Shown here: positions 33,763-42,553 of the stretch, in pieces
How the letters are laid out: every line of letters begins with the position of its first letter
How positions within the stretch are numbered: the first letter of the stretch is position 1
Assembly: GCA_016185525.1 (NCBI GenBank)
Contig: JACPNK010000006.1
Span: forward strand, 62,001 to 126,000
DNA: 64,000 nt
DNA from: Candidatus Yanofskyibacteriota bacterium
Lineage (GTDB): Bacteria; Patescibacteria; Paceibacteria; 2-02-FULL-40-12; IGHO2-12-FULL-4
Direction: 5' to 3'
Program-made: the position numbers and the translations under genes
The notes under the pieces: generated by a model
Seen by the model: only the letters and a program-made list of their open reading frames with translations
Database searches by the model: none
What the model was told of the DNA's origin: nothing

Positions 33763-36462
33763 ATGGCTACTGTTCGCGCTTTTCTTTTATCACTTGCCGT
33801 CATTTTATATCTGTCTTTCCTTGCTATTTTTGCGGTAGCTTCAAACGGTAATCTTTTTATTACTCAAACAAACGGCCCTTCGGCCGGAGCCATAAAGCAC
33901 GGTTTAGGGTTTTCTCCGGCAAAGCCCGATATTGTTTATGTTGATAGATACAAGTCAATGGACGGCGGCAATACTTGGCGCGAATTTTCTTTGTCTGCGG
34001 ACGAAGCCGTTCGGGCAATAGCGGTTGACCCAAAAAATGCCGACATCCTATATCTCGCGGCAAACCATACTATTTATAAAAGTTCTGATGGCGCGCTTTC
34101 TTGGCAAAAACTTATTGCCATTGATCCGCGGGGCGATAATCCGACCATTTCCGCGCTGGTTATTAATCCTGATAACAGCAACATTGTCTACGCCGGCACA
34201 ACTCACGGTGATTTGTACAAAACAGCCGACGGCGGCTTAAACTGGCAGAGTGTCAGCGGACGGCTTGGCACGAATGCGCCCATCAGTAGAATTGTTTTCA
34301 ATCTTCAAAATACCCAAGAAATATATGTCGGCGCCGGAAGTTGGTATTTAAGCGCGTTAGTCGGACTTCCGAAAAGGGGCGGTGGATTGCTGGTTTCAAG
34401 AGATGGCGGAGAAAATTTTGAAAAAATTGAGAGCGACTTTAAAAACGATCTGGTGCAGGATGTTGATGTTTTGGGCAAGACAATTTATGCCAGCGTCCAC
34501 CATGCGCCCGACTCCAATGAGGAATGGCGCAGAATATACAAATCCGAAGACGGCGGCGTGTCCTGGAAAATCGTTTTGGATAAAAGAATTTTAACTCACA
34601 CGGCGGTTAATCCCAAAAACGCGAATCATATTGTCGTATCCGGAGCGGACAACGAGCCGTTTTATGTTTCAAAAGACGGCGGGGCGTCTTGGAAAACAGT
34701 GGGCCTTGGCTCGTCCGAACCAATCCGCTACACCCACGAGCTGGAAATAGTGGACGACAATAACGTCTACGCTCTGGAATATTACAAGCCGTTTATGAAA
34801 TCATCAGACGGCGGCTCAAGCTGGCGCTGGTCGTCGGACGGAATAAAAAACAGCTCCGTTTACGCTCTTCGGATTCATCCGGCCAACAGAAATAAAGTTT
34901 TAGCCGGAACCGGAGACGGAGCTCTGCACACCACTTTAGACGGCGGTAAAATTTGGAAAAGATTTTTTGGCTCAAATCTTGAGGGTGGCAGTATAGCGGC
35001 GATAGAATTTAATCCCGCCAATTCTGATACTCTTTATTTTGGCGTGACCGGAGCTACTGACAGAGCAACCGGCAGATATTTTGGCGCCCCGTGGCGCGAT
35101 ACGGGATTGTACGCGTCAAATGACAGCGGATTAAGCTGGAGTAAAACGCGGGGACTGGCCCATCCTTACGGCAATAATGACAACCAGCTGGAAGTCTACG
35201 ACATATTTATCCATCCGCAAAATCCAAATTTAATGCTGGTCGGCACCGCTTCGGAAGGTATTTATAGGAGTGAAGACGGCGGTAAAACGTGGCAGGACGC
35301 TAACAGCGGCATCTCAAAAGAAGGATTTTATTGGAACTTAAATCTAAAGCCGGAAGGCAACACGCCCCGGGAAAGATGCGAAGGGGAATTTGGCAAATAT
35401 AAAGCGGGGCAAAAATTTGATACAGGCTGTTTTTATTACGCCACTCACACCAGTATGAAGCTGGCAGTCAGGCCTAGTAACTCCCACGAAATATGGTACA
35501 CGACGCTTAACGGCGTTTTTGTGTCTCGCGATTCGGGTCGGTCATGGCAGTGGCTCTCGGACGATTTGAAAAATATCCATGTCCACTTTATGGCTTTTGA
35601 TCCGCAAGATCCCGATATAATTTATTTGGGCACTCATCAGGGAGCGATAGACAGCCACGGTAATGTCGCCGATTCTTCAAAAGGTTTATTGATTTCGCGT
35701 AATGGAGGAAAAAATTGGTCGCAGGTTGCAAACGGCCCCGGTCAGGGGCACGACATACGGGCGATTGCCGTCAATCCGGAAGATCCGAATATGGTGGTGG
35801 TCGGCACTGAAGACCCGCTATATGTCAGCAGAGACAAAGGCAAAACATGGACGAAACTCGTGACCCCAAAATTAAAAGAAGCCGACAGAATACAAATAGA
35901 CAGTTCGGCTAAAATAATTTATATGGGAACGGCTCAAGCGGGCGTGTGGCGGGGAATAGTAGATTACTCATCGGCTGCTTCGGCTCTTATTGAAGTAACC
36001 GGGGTAACCGCGCCGATGTCTGCCAAAGCCGGCGACAAATTTTTGGTGGAGATCTCCGTTGATAATATCGGCGGCAAGGCGGGGTCAATGCCGGTCAACT
36101 TAAAAATAGGCGGATTTAATGGTTTAAAAACCGCCGATCTTTCTTTGGCGGATCAGGAAACGGTGAACTTTTCTGCGTCCGTAAAAGAAAAGGGCGAATA
36201 TGATATTTTTGTGAACGGCCAAAGCTATGGGAAAATAACTATCGGCAGCGGCTCTGTTTTTTCGGGATTATTGAAAAATGACGATGGTGAAAACAAGGGT
36301 AATGAGCGAGCGGCGATCCGCGAAGAAAAAACTGGGGAGAATAAAAACATTTTGGGGAAATTCTTCTGGCCGGTTTTCTGGATTATTTTTGCTGTCACAA
36401 CTATTTTGCTTGGCATAAAAATAGCGCCCAAAATATTCCACGCCATTTTTAAACGAAGTTGA
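33763..36462 (+). CDS. Large surface beta-propeller protein (BNR/VPS10-like) with CARDB-like domain and C-terminal anchor
   Basis: 899 residues. N-terminal signal (about 8-26). At least ten Asp-box/BNR units of the form S-x-D-G-G-x-x-W (for example SMDGGNTW, TADGGLNW, SEDGGVSW, SRDSGRSW) from about 65 to 710, expected to build one or two seven- to ten-bladed propellers as in sortilin/VPS10 and xyloglucanases. A CARDB-like domain follows (about 744-825), then a charged linker and a membrane helix (about 867-885). TATAAT ends 6 bases before the ATG (leaderless). Surface binding or glycan-related role inferred. Confidence 0.8.
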   Translation: MATVRAFLLSLAVILYLSFLAIFAVASNGNLFITQTNGPSAGAIKHGLGFSPAKPDIVYVDRYKSMDGGNTWREFSLSADEAVRAIAVDPKNADILYLAANHTIYKSSDGALSWQKLIAIDPRGDNPTISALVINPDNSNIVYAGTTHGDLYKTADGGLNWQSVSGRLGTNAPISRIVFNLQNTQEIYVGAGSWYLSALVGLPKRGGGLLVSRDGGENFEKIESDFKNDLVQDVDVLGKTIYASVHHAPDSNEEWRRIYKSEDGGVSWKIVLDKRILTHTAVNPKNANHIVVSGADNEPFYVSKDGGASWKTVGLGSSEPIRYTHELEIVDDNNVYALEYYKPFMKSSDGGSSWRWSSDGIKNSSVYALRIHPANRNKVLAGTGDGALHTTLDGGKIWKRFFGSNLEGGSIAAIEFNPANSDTLYFGVTGATDRATGRYFGAPWRDTGLYASNDSGLSWSKTRGLAHPYGNNDNQLEVYDIFIHPQNPNLMLVGTASEGIYRSEDGGKTWQDANSGISKEGFYWNLNLKPEGNTPRERCEGEFGKYKAGQKFDTGCFYYATHTSMKLAVRPSNSHEIWYTTLNGVFVSRDSGRSWQWLSDDLKNIHVHFMAFDPQDPDIIYLGTHQGAIDSHGNVADSSKGLLISRNGGKNWSQVANGPGQGHDIRAIAVNPEDPNMVVVGTEDPLYVSRDKGKTWTKLVTPKLKEADRIQIDSSAKIIYMGTAQAGVWRGIVDYSSAASALIEVTGVTAPMSAKAGDKFLVEISVDNIGGKAGSMPVNLKIGGFNGLKTADLSLADQETVNFSASVKEKGEYDIFVNGQSYGKITIGSGSVFSGLLKNDDGENKGNERAAIREEKTGENKNILGKFFWPVFWIIFAVTTILLGIKIAPKIFHAIFKRS

Positions 36463-36508
36463 AAATGACTGCGTGACAGATTCTTTCGCCCACGACCTGT
36501 CAAGAATG

Positions 36509-36532
36509 AATACGCCACCCGGGTGGCGTATT
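36509..36532. repeat. Intergenic palindromic repeat, copy 3 (AATACGCC family)
   Basis: AATACGCCACCCGGGTGGCGTATT, a perfect 24-bp palindrome here. Confidence 0.85.
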
Positions 36533-36562
36533 GAGAAAAAGGTACCTGCTTTGCCCTTCCGA

Positions 36563-36604
36563 AATCCGTCAACTGGCGGATGAAAGAGGGACACCTTTTC
36601 CGGA
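36563..36604. repeat. Composite intergenic repeat, copy 2
   Basis: 42-base block matching 32907-32948 with about four changes. Confidence 0.75.
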
Positions 36605-36682
36605 CGTTATGGACGTCAGAACTTTTTTGAAATTTGTGAATGTGTGCAATAATTACTTTCAGTAACTTCAAAAAGGAGTATA

Positions 36683-36841
36683 ATGGTGGTGAAAAGACTT
36701 ATCCTGCTTGCCCTCGGACACATCTTCTTAGCGGTAGGATTAATTGGAATTTTTGTACCCCTTCTCCCATCTATGCCATTTATATTGTTGGCTTGCTGGT
36801 GTTACGGAAAAAGTTCTGCGCCGGCTTTCTTCTTTCTTTAG
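36683..36841 (+). pseudogene. Truncated DUF454 (YbaN-like) membrane protein
   Basis: 52 residues. GHIFLAVGLIGIFVPLLPSM and PFILLACWCYGKSS match the N-terminal half of DUF454 proteins (usually about 115-130 residues), then the frame ends. Good start (AAAAGGAG before ATG, which overlaps TATAAT). Probably a degraded gene. If the short form is functional, it would be a two-helix protein. Confidence 0.55.
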
Positions 36842-36893
36842 GATTGTATATAATATCAAGACCATTACCTTAGCAATCTGGTGAGAGAAAACC

Positions 36894-37274
36894 ATGGAAA
36901 CAACCGTTATTGCCATATTTACAGTAGTTTCCGCCCTCATGTTGGCGGGGCTTATAGAGGCCAGGAAATACAAAGCCACACATGATATGGCGCACCAGCA
37001 TAGGCATAAGATATGCATGCGCAGCGCATTCTTTTTCATGATGGCCGGGGTGTTGCTTCTTGAGGCTTCGTTTATCTATGGGTTTCTTGAATCGGGAAAA
37101 CATGATTTTCTGTGGTTCCATTTGTCACTTGCGTTTCCAGCCGCTGTCCTAATGGGCGTATTGGCGTTTTGGAAGGACGGGACGAAATACCGCTTTCATG
37201 GAAAACTTGGCTATGTCTGTTTTGTTCTGTGGCTGGGGGCATTGATAACGGGAATTTTTTTTCTGTATACTTAG
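36894..37274 (+). CDS. Four-helix membrane protein (DUF420-like)
   Basis: 126 residues with four hydrophobic segments (about 4-22, 45-65, 73-92, 105-124) and conserved-looking His residues (HDMAHQHRHK near 30-39, HLSLAF, HGKLGY). This layout resembles DUF420/YozB proteins. A redox or heme link is possible but unproven. Confidence 0.5.
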   Translation: METTVIAIFTVVSALMLAGLIEARKYKATHDMAHQHRHKICMRSAFFFMMAGVLLLEASFIYGFLESGKHDFLWFHLSLAFPAAVLMGVLAFWKDGTKYRFHGKLGYVCFVLWLGALITGIFFLYT

Positions 37275-37374
37275 AAACTTATCCGGCCGATCTAGTATCG
37301 GCTTTTTACTTGCTTCGCAATGAGCTTTTAATATGTTATAATTTTATTTATTAGCATAGCGTCATTAAGTTATT

Positions 37375-37572
37375 ATGAAAAACAAAACATATTTTATTAC
37401 GGTTTCAATCGTGTTTGTTGCGATAACATCGTTGCATTTTTTGCGGATAGTTTTTGACTGGCCCGCGCGCATTGGGAGCTGGGATGTCCCTATATGGCTT
37501 AGCTGGTTGGCGGTGACCCTTGCCGGCACGCTTGCCTATTATGGTTTTCGTTTAGAAAAAAAGGAAGATTAG
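37375..37572 (+). CDS. Small two-helix membrane protein
   Basis: 65 residues. Helices about 5-25 and 40-58 with a short WPARIGSWDVPIWLSW link. Similar small proteins are frequent in this lineage; function unknown. GTTATAATT lies upstream (37329), giving a leader near 40 bases. Confidence 0.55.
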   Translation: MKNKTYFITVSIVFVAITSLHFLRIVFDWPARIGSWDVPIWLSWLAVTLAGTLAYYGFRLEKKED

Positions 37573-37616
37573 TCTCACAAGGACAGTCTTTGCGAGGGAA
37601 GACTTAGGCAAACTCT

Positions 37617-37642
37617 CAATACGCCAGACGGGTGGCGTATTG
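37617..37642. repeat. Intergenic palindromic repeat, copy 4 (AATACGCC family)
   Basis: Identical 26 bases to 32189-32214 (CAATACGCCA-GACGGG-TGGCGTATTG). Confidence 0.85.
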
Positions 37643-37777
37643 AGAAAACGGGCTTATAGACGAAGGGCCAAAAACAGTTTTATTTAGTTTGAGATAGAAA
37701 CGGACCTGCGGGGTCTTTTTATTACCCCTGAACAATAACGAATTGTGGGGTGGGGTAAAATGTGATAATTTTGAGAT

Positions 37778-38413
37778 ATGAAACAAAAGCTGAACGAACA
37801 TCTCGAGGTTGTTTTTGATGAGGTTCTGCCAGCACTAACTGACGCTGGAATTAAGTATTATGTTTTTGGTGGCATTGGTATAGCTGGAATTGTCGGGAGG
37901 TTTTTAAGAGAGAACAAGGATATTGATGTCTATGTTTTGGAAAATGATTTTAATAAAGCCGAAATGGTTTTGAGACGATTAGTTGAAAAACACGGCGATT
38001 GGGATGCGGATACGTGGGTTTTGTCATATTCAATGATGAAAAAGACAAGGCGACCCAAGCTGGAGATATCTATCAAGGGGACGGAAAGGTTTTCGGTAGT
38101 TCCAGTATATAAAGTTGATGATAGTGTAGAATTTCGTGTCGTAGAAACTTTTAAGCTGTCTGATGAAGCACTGACACAAGAACTCAAAACCGTTGAAGGG
38201 TTTAAGTTTTATTCACCACCCAATGACGTGTTGTTAGACATGTTCCGTTCTCTTATTGAAAGATATATCGCACACTATAATAAACCAGAGCCGCCAAAGA
38301 AGGATAGTCGGCACATTGTTGATGCCAGAGCAGTTTTTCCCAAAGAAGAAATTGATGATTACATTAGAAGATTTCAAGAGAAAGCTAATTTAGTTCAGGC
38401 TAAAACTTCTTAA
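37778..38413 (+). CDS. Nucleotidyltransferase-fold protein (AbiEii-like)
   Basis: 211 residues. FGGIGIAGIVGRFLRENKDIDVYV (about 28-51) gives the GG/GS...DxD pattern of MNT/AbiEii-type nucleotidyltransferases. Followed by a helical C-terminal part. Such proteins act as toxins in some abortive-infection systems, but no AbiEi partner is adjacent. GATAAT lies 8 bases before the ATG. Confidence 0.6.
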   Translation: MKQKLNEHLEVVFDEVLPALTDAGIKYYVFGGIGIAGIVGRFLRENKDIDVYVLENDFNKAEMVLRRLVEKHGDWDADTWVLSYSMMKKTRRPKLEISIKGTERFSVVPVYKVDDSVEFRVVETFKLSDEALTQELKTVEGFKFYSPPNDVLLDMFRSLIERYIAHYNKPEPPKKDSRHIVDARAVFPKEEIDDYIRRFQEKANLVQAKTS

Positions 38414-38580
38414 ATCTGGTATGTAGATATTTCTATCCTGTCTCTGAATAATAGTTCTAACGTCGTTCACAATACAGAGCCAAGAAATTAGATACGAACT
38501 TGGTGTTCTAAGTCAGAAAGTTGACAAATTATTATAGGGCGGTATAATAAATGGTATCTTACAAAAAGGGGGTGTAAAAT

Positions 38581-38961
38581 ATGGAAATGGGCATAGTTTC
38601 AGATGAACTCAAGAAGGAAGAACTTAAAAAAATAGGATATCGTGACGGATTGATCCGGTTGGGCTTAAAACACGACCTCGATTTTATTTCCAAGATCTTA
38701 GATGAATGCAACGAGTGGGATTTATTCCAACTTACTGAGAAGGGGAAATTACAATTTTCGGAAGAAATTAAACGATGTATTCTTGAGAAAGACAGTGAAG
38801 CGCTTAGCGTTATAGATCTGCAATTATCAAGACATTTATGTGATTACAGCAGTGGCGCGCCATTGGCAAATGCACTACACTTTGGAGTCTCGGGCATAGC
38901 GGTAGCCATTCGAGCCTCGAGACGGGTTGATAGTTTTTACGACAAAAAAGAGAATGTTTAA
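38581..38961 (+). CDS. Hypothetical protein
   Basis: 126 residues, mostly helical and charged, with a Gly/Ala-rich hydrophobic C-terminal third (LHFGVSGIAVAIRASRRV). AAAAGGGGGTG precedes the ATG. I do not recognise it. Ends 43 bases before a strong terminator. Confidence 0.5.
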   Translation: MEMGIVSDELKKEELKKIGYRDGLIRLGLKHDLDFISKILDECNEWDLFQLTEKGKLQFSEEIKRCILEKDSEALSVIDLQLSRHLCDYSSGAPLANALHFGVSGIAVAIRASRRVDSFYDKKENV

Positions 38962-39003
38962 AAACAGACCTTAGAAATAAAAGATATTTCAAAGGAAGTA
39001 GAT

Positions 39004-39041
39004 AAAGTCCCTAGAGTCTAAAACTCTTTGGACTTTTTTGT
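39004..39041 (+). terminator. Terminator after the 38581 gene
   Basis: AAAGTCC / GGACTTT outer stem, AGAGT / ACTCT inner stem, T-run. Confidence 0.85.
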
Positions 39042-39092
39042 TTACGGGAATTTGCCGTCAAAGCGAGCTTCGCTCTCTAAAAACTTGAAATT

Positions 39093-39112
39093 GTCAAAGT
39101 CAGATTTACGCA
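39093..39112. repeat. Composite intergenic repeat, partial copy 3
   Basis: GTCAAAGTCAGATTTACGCA, one change from 32955-32974. Confidence 0.65.
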
Positions 39113-39139
39113 GGATGTTTTAATTGATATACTAGGCCT

Positions 39140-39340
39140 ATGCAAAAAATAGCTACAAAAGTTTTTGTCTGGGCGTCCGTCGCTTTCTCCGTTATCGGAA
39201 TGCTTTTAGTTTTAACCACCTCTCCCACGAGCAATGGCCCGAACGTTATTTTGTTAAAATTTCTGTTCGCGGCTGTTATTGTCATTTTGACCTCATTTGC
39301 CTTGAGTATCGCCAGTAAGTATTTAAACGGTAAATTTTAG
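39140..39340 (+). CDS. Small two-helix membrane protein
   Basis: 66 residues. Helices about 8-26 and 37-58. TATACT ends 6 bases before the ATG (leaderless). Upstream of the TspO gene, 40 bases away. Unknown function. Confidence 0.55.
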   Translation: MQKIATKVFVWASVAFSVIGMLLVLTTSPTSNGPNVILLKFLFAAVIVILTSFALSIASKYLNGKF

Positions 39341-39380
39341 TTCTGGTGTGGCCAAGGAAATTAAATTTGTATAATAAGTT

Positions 39381-40133
39381 ATGCGCATAAACAAATTTTA
39401 CAAACTAATTATTGCGGTTGCGGTGTCTGAACTTGCCGGGGTTGTCGGTTCTTTTTTTACGGTTTCCGCAATTCCGAATTGGTATGCCGGGCTGGTGAAA
39501 CCGGCGCTGAATCCGCCGGGCTGGGTATTCGGGCCGGTTTGGGTGGCCTTGTATTTTTTGATGGGCATCTCGTTGTGGTTGATATGGTCATTCGAAGGAA
39601 CTCGGGATAAAACTCGCAACAAAACCAAAGCTCTTTGGCTGTTTGCGGCTCAACTGGCCTTAAACGCAATCTGGTCGCCTGTCTTTTTCGGGGCTCATTC
39701 AATCGGTGGCGCGCTTGCGATTATTGTGCTTTTGTGGGCGGCGATTGTTCTGACTATTTTTACATTTGCCAAAGTTTCCAAAATGGCCGCCTGGCTTCTT
39801 GTGCCGTATATTCTTTGGGTCAGTTTTGCGGTGTATCTGAATTTTTCAATCTGGCGGCTTAACTACTCCCGAGACTCAAACGGGGTATTTTGCACGCAGG
39901 AAGCTAAACTGTGCTCTGACGGGAGCTATGTTTCTCGGACGGGACCGGACTGCGATTTTACTGTTTGTCCGAAAGAGAATTTAATCCGTATTTTTACGCC
40001 GAGTGTGAACGGGGAAATAACCAGTCCTCTTTTGGTATCCGGCGAAGCGCGCGGTAAAAAGGATAACCCTTCCGGCCTGCCGGAACATGATGATGCTCTG
40101 GAGATGCCAGTTACTTCCCCCAAAGTATTATAG
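39381..40133 (+). CDS. TspO/MBR-family protein with extra C-terminal Cys-rich segment
   Basis: 250 residues; typical TspO proteins have about 150-165. Residues 1-165 carry the five-helix TspO pattern: PNWYAGLVKPALNPPGWVFG (about 32-51), WSPVFFGAHSIGGAL and YLNFSIWRLN. TspO binds porphyrins. The extra part has CTQEAKLCSDGSYV...CDFTVCP and then the start of what looks like a Gmad2-type domain (IRIFTPSVNGEITSP) that breaks off after GEARG into unrelated sequence. I infer a fusion whose C-terminus was truncated. TATAAT 5 bases before ATG. Confidence 0.82.
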   Translation: MRINKFYKLIIAVAVSELAGVVGSFFTVSAIPNWYAGLVKPALNPPGWVFGPVWVALYFLMGISLWLIWSFEGTRDKTRNKTKALWLFAAQLALNAIWSPVFFGAHSIGGALAIIVLLWAAIVLTIFTFAKVSKMAAWLLVPYILWVSFAVYLNFSIWRLNYSRDSNGVFCTQEAKLCSDGSYVSRTGPDCDFTVCPKENLIRIFTPSVNGEITSPLLVSGEARGKKDNPSGLPEHDDALEMPVTSPKVL

Positions 40134-40200
40134 GATTGAAAGACTGGAAACCGACTCAAGGTATCCGTGGGGATTTTGTTTTGTCTGAAAGGTGTTTTGA

Positions 40201-40968
40201 CTAGAAGTAAAACAAGAGAACAAAAACAACCGCTAAGATTATTCTGTAAATTCCGAAGCCGGTGAAGGTGTGGCTTTTGATATAAGACAAAAGAAACTTA
40301 ATCCCAGACATGGCCATTACGAAAGAGAGAATTAAGCCGAGTCCAATAGTGCCGAATTGAGAGAAAGAGAAACTATTTAGGTTTTTAATCAGCTCAAAAC
40401 CGGTTGCGGCCAGCATGGTGGGGACAGCCAGTAGAAAAGAAAATTCCACGATCGTTTCGCGCTTGATTTTCAGAAAAAGTCCTCCGATTATTGTAGCCGC
40501 GGCTCGTGAAACTCCGGGGATCATGGCGACAGATTGAAACAGACCTATCAAAAAAGAATTTTTATAACTGATGGTTCCGACATCTTTAGTTTCCGATTTG
40601 TCCTGATGAAGCTTCTCAAACAGAATCAGAAAAATTCCTCCAAAAGCGATAGCGGAGAGATTGACCAAGTCGTTGCCTATTAAGTATGTTTTAATGATTT
40701 TGTAAAAAATAAGACCCAGAATTCCGGTTGGCAGAAACGCCGTAAAAAGTTTTTTTAAAATTCTATAGTCTAAAAATTTTCTCCAGTATAAGGTTAAAAC
40801 GGCAAGAATCGCTCCGCTTTGGATGCTGATTTCAAATGTTTTCATAAAATCTGAATTGGGCAGGCCAAGCAGTTTGGTGGTAAGCCAAAGATGAGCTGTG
40901 GAAGAAATTGGCAGGAATTCGGTGAAGCCCTCAACGGCGCTTAAAATCAGAGATGAAAAAAAGTCCAT
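40201..40968 (-). CDS. uppP: Undecaprenyl-diphosphatase
   Basis: 255 residues, about eight membrane helices. Dephosphorylates undecaprenyl diphosphate for wall-precursor recycling. Family motifs: VEGFTEFLPISSTAHL (about 12-27, (E/Q)xxxE-type acidic pair and S/T) and MIPGVSRAAATIIGG (about 151-165, PGxSR). Convergent with the TspO gene. Confidence 0.95.
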   Translation of the reverse strand: MDFFSSLILSAVEGFTEFLPISSTAHLWLTTKLLGLPNSDFMKTFEISIQSGAILAVLTLYWRKFLDYRILKKLFTAFLPTGILGLIFYKIIKTYLIGNDLVNLSAIAFGGIFLILFEKLHQDKSETKDVGTISYKNSFLIGLFQSVAMIPGVSRAAATIIGGLFLKIKRETIVEFSFLLAVPTMLAATGFELIKNLNSFSFSQFGTIGLGLILSFVMAMSGIKFLLSYIKSHTFTGFGIYRIILAVVFVLLFYF

Positions 40969-41066
40969 ATGAGTATTATAACCTGTTTGGGATATAAAAA
41001 AAGTTGTTTATTATGTTACTTGTGCTATGATATAAAAAGCTTTTTCGTAAAGAAAGGAGAAAAAGC

Positions 41067-41429
41067 ATGAGGAAATTTAGTTCTTTGTTAATGTTTGGGC
41101 TATTGTTTTTAGCGTTAGTGCCGTTTAGCGGCTTTTCGCAAGACCGCAGAGATAGAGGAAATAGGCGGGATGAACAAAGGGTTCAGCGCCAAGCTCAAGA
41201 AAGGCGCAGAAATGAAAATTTCCGGCGACAAGAACACAGATATCGTTTTGAGCGCAATCGGTTTGGTTATCGGCAGTATTACAACAGACCCTGGTATCGT
41301 CCCAATCACTATCGCCGGCCGGTTCATTTTGTCTGCCGTCCGGGATACTGGGTTTGGAGTATCAGGTGGCACCGCCAAGTTTGGGTTGCCGGTTTCTGTA
41401 ACGTGCGCAGTCATTATCATAGGCATTAA
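41067..41429 (+). CDS. Exported Arg/His/aromatic-rich small protein
   Basis: 120 residues. AGAAAGGAG precedes the ATG. Signal sequence (about 1-24, ending SGFS). The mature part is full of Arg, Gln, Tyr and His (QRQAQERRRNENFRR; RPWYRPNHYRRP), a composition seen in YXWGXW-type or RcnB-like exported proteins. Its reading in two other frames is also open, but signal sequence, ribosome site and terminator support this frame. Confidence 0.6.
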   Translation: MRKFSSLLMFGLLFLALVPFSGFSQDRRDRGNRRDEQRVQRQAQERRRNENFRRQEHRYRFERNRFGYRQYYNRPWYRPNHYRRPVHFVCRPGYWVWSIRWHRQVWVAGFCNVRSHYHRH

Positions 41430-41443
41430 GACCGCTAGTCTTC

Positions 41444-41468
41444 AAGCTCCCTCGGGGGCTTTTTGTTT
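41444..41468 (+). terminator. Terminator after the Arg-rich protein gene
   Basis: AAGCTCCC / GGGGGCTT stem followed by TTTTGTTT. Confidence 0.8.
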
Positions 41469-41525
41469 ACGACAGAACTCGCATGCGGGGTTTTATGTTT
41501 AGAGATTTATTGGTATAATAATTTT

Positions 41526-41801
41526 ATGATGTACAATAATTTTTTCTCGGGCATGTTTAGCGGTCGAGACTTCAGCTTTATGAATAGTTGGATGGGCGAC
41601 AGTTGGATGTCCGGCTGGTGGATGCCGTGGCTTTTTGCGGCAATTGTCTGGTCTTTGGTTTGGAAAGGCCTGGCTCTGTGGAAAGCCGCAAGGAGAGGGG
41701 AAAATGTCTGGTTTGTGGCCTTGTTGGTCATAAACACATTCGGTATTCTTGAAATACTATACCTTTATGTTTTCACAAAGAAATTCAGTCCGGTAAAGTA
41801 G
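41526..41801 (+). CDS. DUF5652-like small membrane protein
   Basis: 91 residues from ATG 41526 (or 41529). A Trp/Met-rich N-terminus (MGDSWMSGWWMPWLF) then two helices around ALWKAARRGENVWFVALL and FGILEILYLYVF, the DUF5652 pattern common in this lineage. TATAAT ends 6 bases before the ATG (leaderless). Confidence 0.7.
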   Translation: MMYNNFFSGMFSGRDFSFMNSWMGDSWMSGWWMPWLFAAIVWSLVWKGLALWKAARRGENVWFVALLVINTFGILEILYLYVFTKKFSPVK

Positions 41802-41836
41802 TTGCAAATTTAGTTGGAAAAAGTTAATATTTTGCT

Positions 41837-42388
41837 ATGAAAAAAACTACAATTTTGCTGGTTATTATAGTGTTGGCCATTCTTTATGTTTGGTCGTCTT
41901 ATAACGGTTTTGTGGGCGCAAACGAAGCGGTTGATAAACAATGGGCGCAAGTTGAGTCTCAATATCAGCGCCGGTTTGATTTAATACCGAATCTAGTCGA
42001 GTCAGTTAAAGGAATCATGAATCAAGAACAGAAAATTTTTGGCGACTTAGCCGAAGCCCGTACTCGCTATTCCGGCGCTTCTAATGTCAGCGACAGGGTT
42101 GGCGCCGCCAACCAGGTTGAATCTGCTCTTTCCCGGTTGCTGGTGGTTTTAGAAAACTATCCGATCTTGAAGTCTGCCGAAAATGTGCAGACTTTGATGG
42201 TACAGCTTGAGGGTTCAGAAAACAGGATAAGTGTTGAGAGGCAGAGATTCAACGACGATGTGCGCGGTTTGAACGTGAAAGTTAAAAAATTTCCCGGCAA
42301 TATCGTTGCGTCTGTTTTCGGATTTAACGAAAGAGAATATTTTGAAGCCGTAAGCGGGGCTGAAAATGCTCCGGAGGTTAAGTTTTAG
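41837..42388 (+). CDS. lemA: LemA family protein
   Basis: 183 residues. N-terminal membrane helix (about 4-18), then coiled-coil helices with the family signature DKQWAQVESQYQRRFDLIPN (about 34-53) and FPGNIVASVFGF (about 153-164). Promoter TTGCAA-17-TAATAT with the -10 ending 6 bases before ATG. Paired with a TPM-domain gene downstream, a common arrangement; a fold-back element lies between them. Confidence 0.92.
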   Translation: MKKTTILLVIIVLAILYVWSSYNGFVGANEAVDKQWAQVESQYQRRFDLIPNLVESVKGIMNQEQKIFGDLAEARTRYSGASNVSDRVGAANQVESALSRLLVVLENYPILKSAENVQTLMVQLEGSENRISVERQRFNDDVRGLNVKVKKFPGNIVASVFGFNEREYFEAVSGAENAPEVKF

Positions 42389-42393
42389 TCTGC

Positions 42394-42550
42394 GCAGTTT
42401 GGCAAATACAGTTTCTTGGTACGCTTGAAACCCAGCGAGTTTCTGCGCTCACTTGAGCCTGTGGATTTGGTCTGAAGTGAAAAATTATACTTCAGGCCAA
42501 CCATGCAATCCACAGTCTCAAGCGACCCGAAACTGCATTTGCCAAACTGC
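42394..42550. ncRNA. Fold-back element A (three-way-junction family)
   Basis: 157 bases between lemA and the TPM gene. Outer helix 42394-42415 pairs with 42529-42550 (21 of 22). Left of the junction is a hairpin GAAAC-CCAGCGA-GTTTC (loop 42432-42438), then CTCA, then an inner helix starting CTTGAG / CTCAAG and ending around CTGAAG / CTTCAG, then GCGACC before the outer strand. The same layout recurs at 44410 and 48014 with different helix sequences. Could be a structured RNA or a DNA fold-back element. Confidence 0.65.
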
Positions 42551-42553
42551 TTT

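Noticed and set aside
41170..41502. Alternative plus-strand frame over the Arg-rich exported protein (product resembling a Gly/Ile-rich protein)
   Set aside because: It would read through the terminator at 41444-41468 and lacks a ribosome site; the 41067 frame has AGAAAGGAG and a signal sequence.
42503..42553. Longer N-terminus for the TPM protein
   Set aside because: The extra 17 codons lie in fold-back element A and would put a hydrophilic stretch before the signal sequence.
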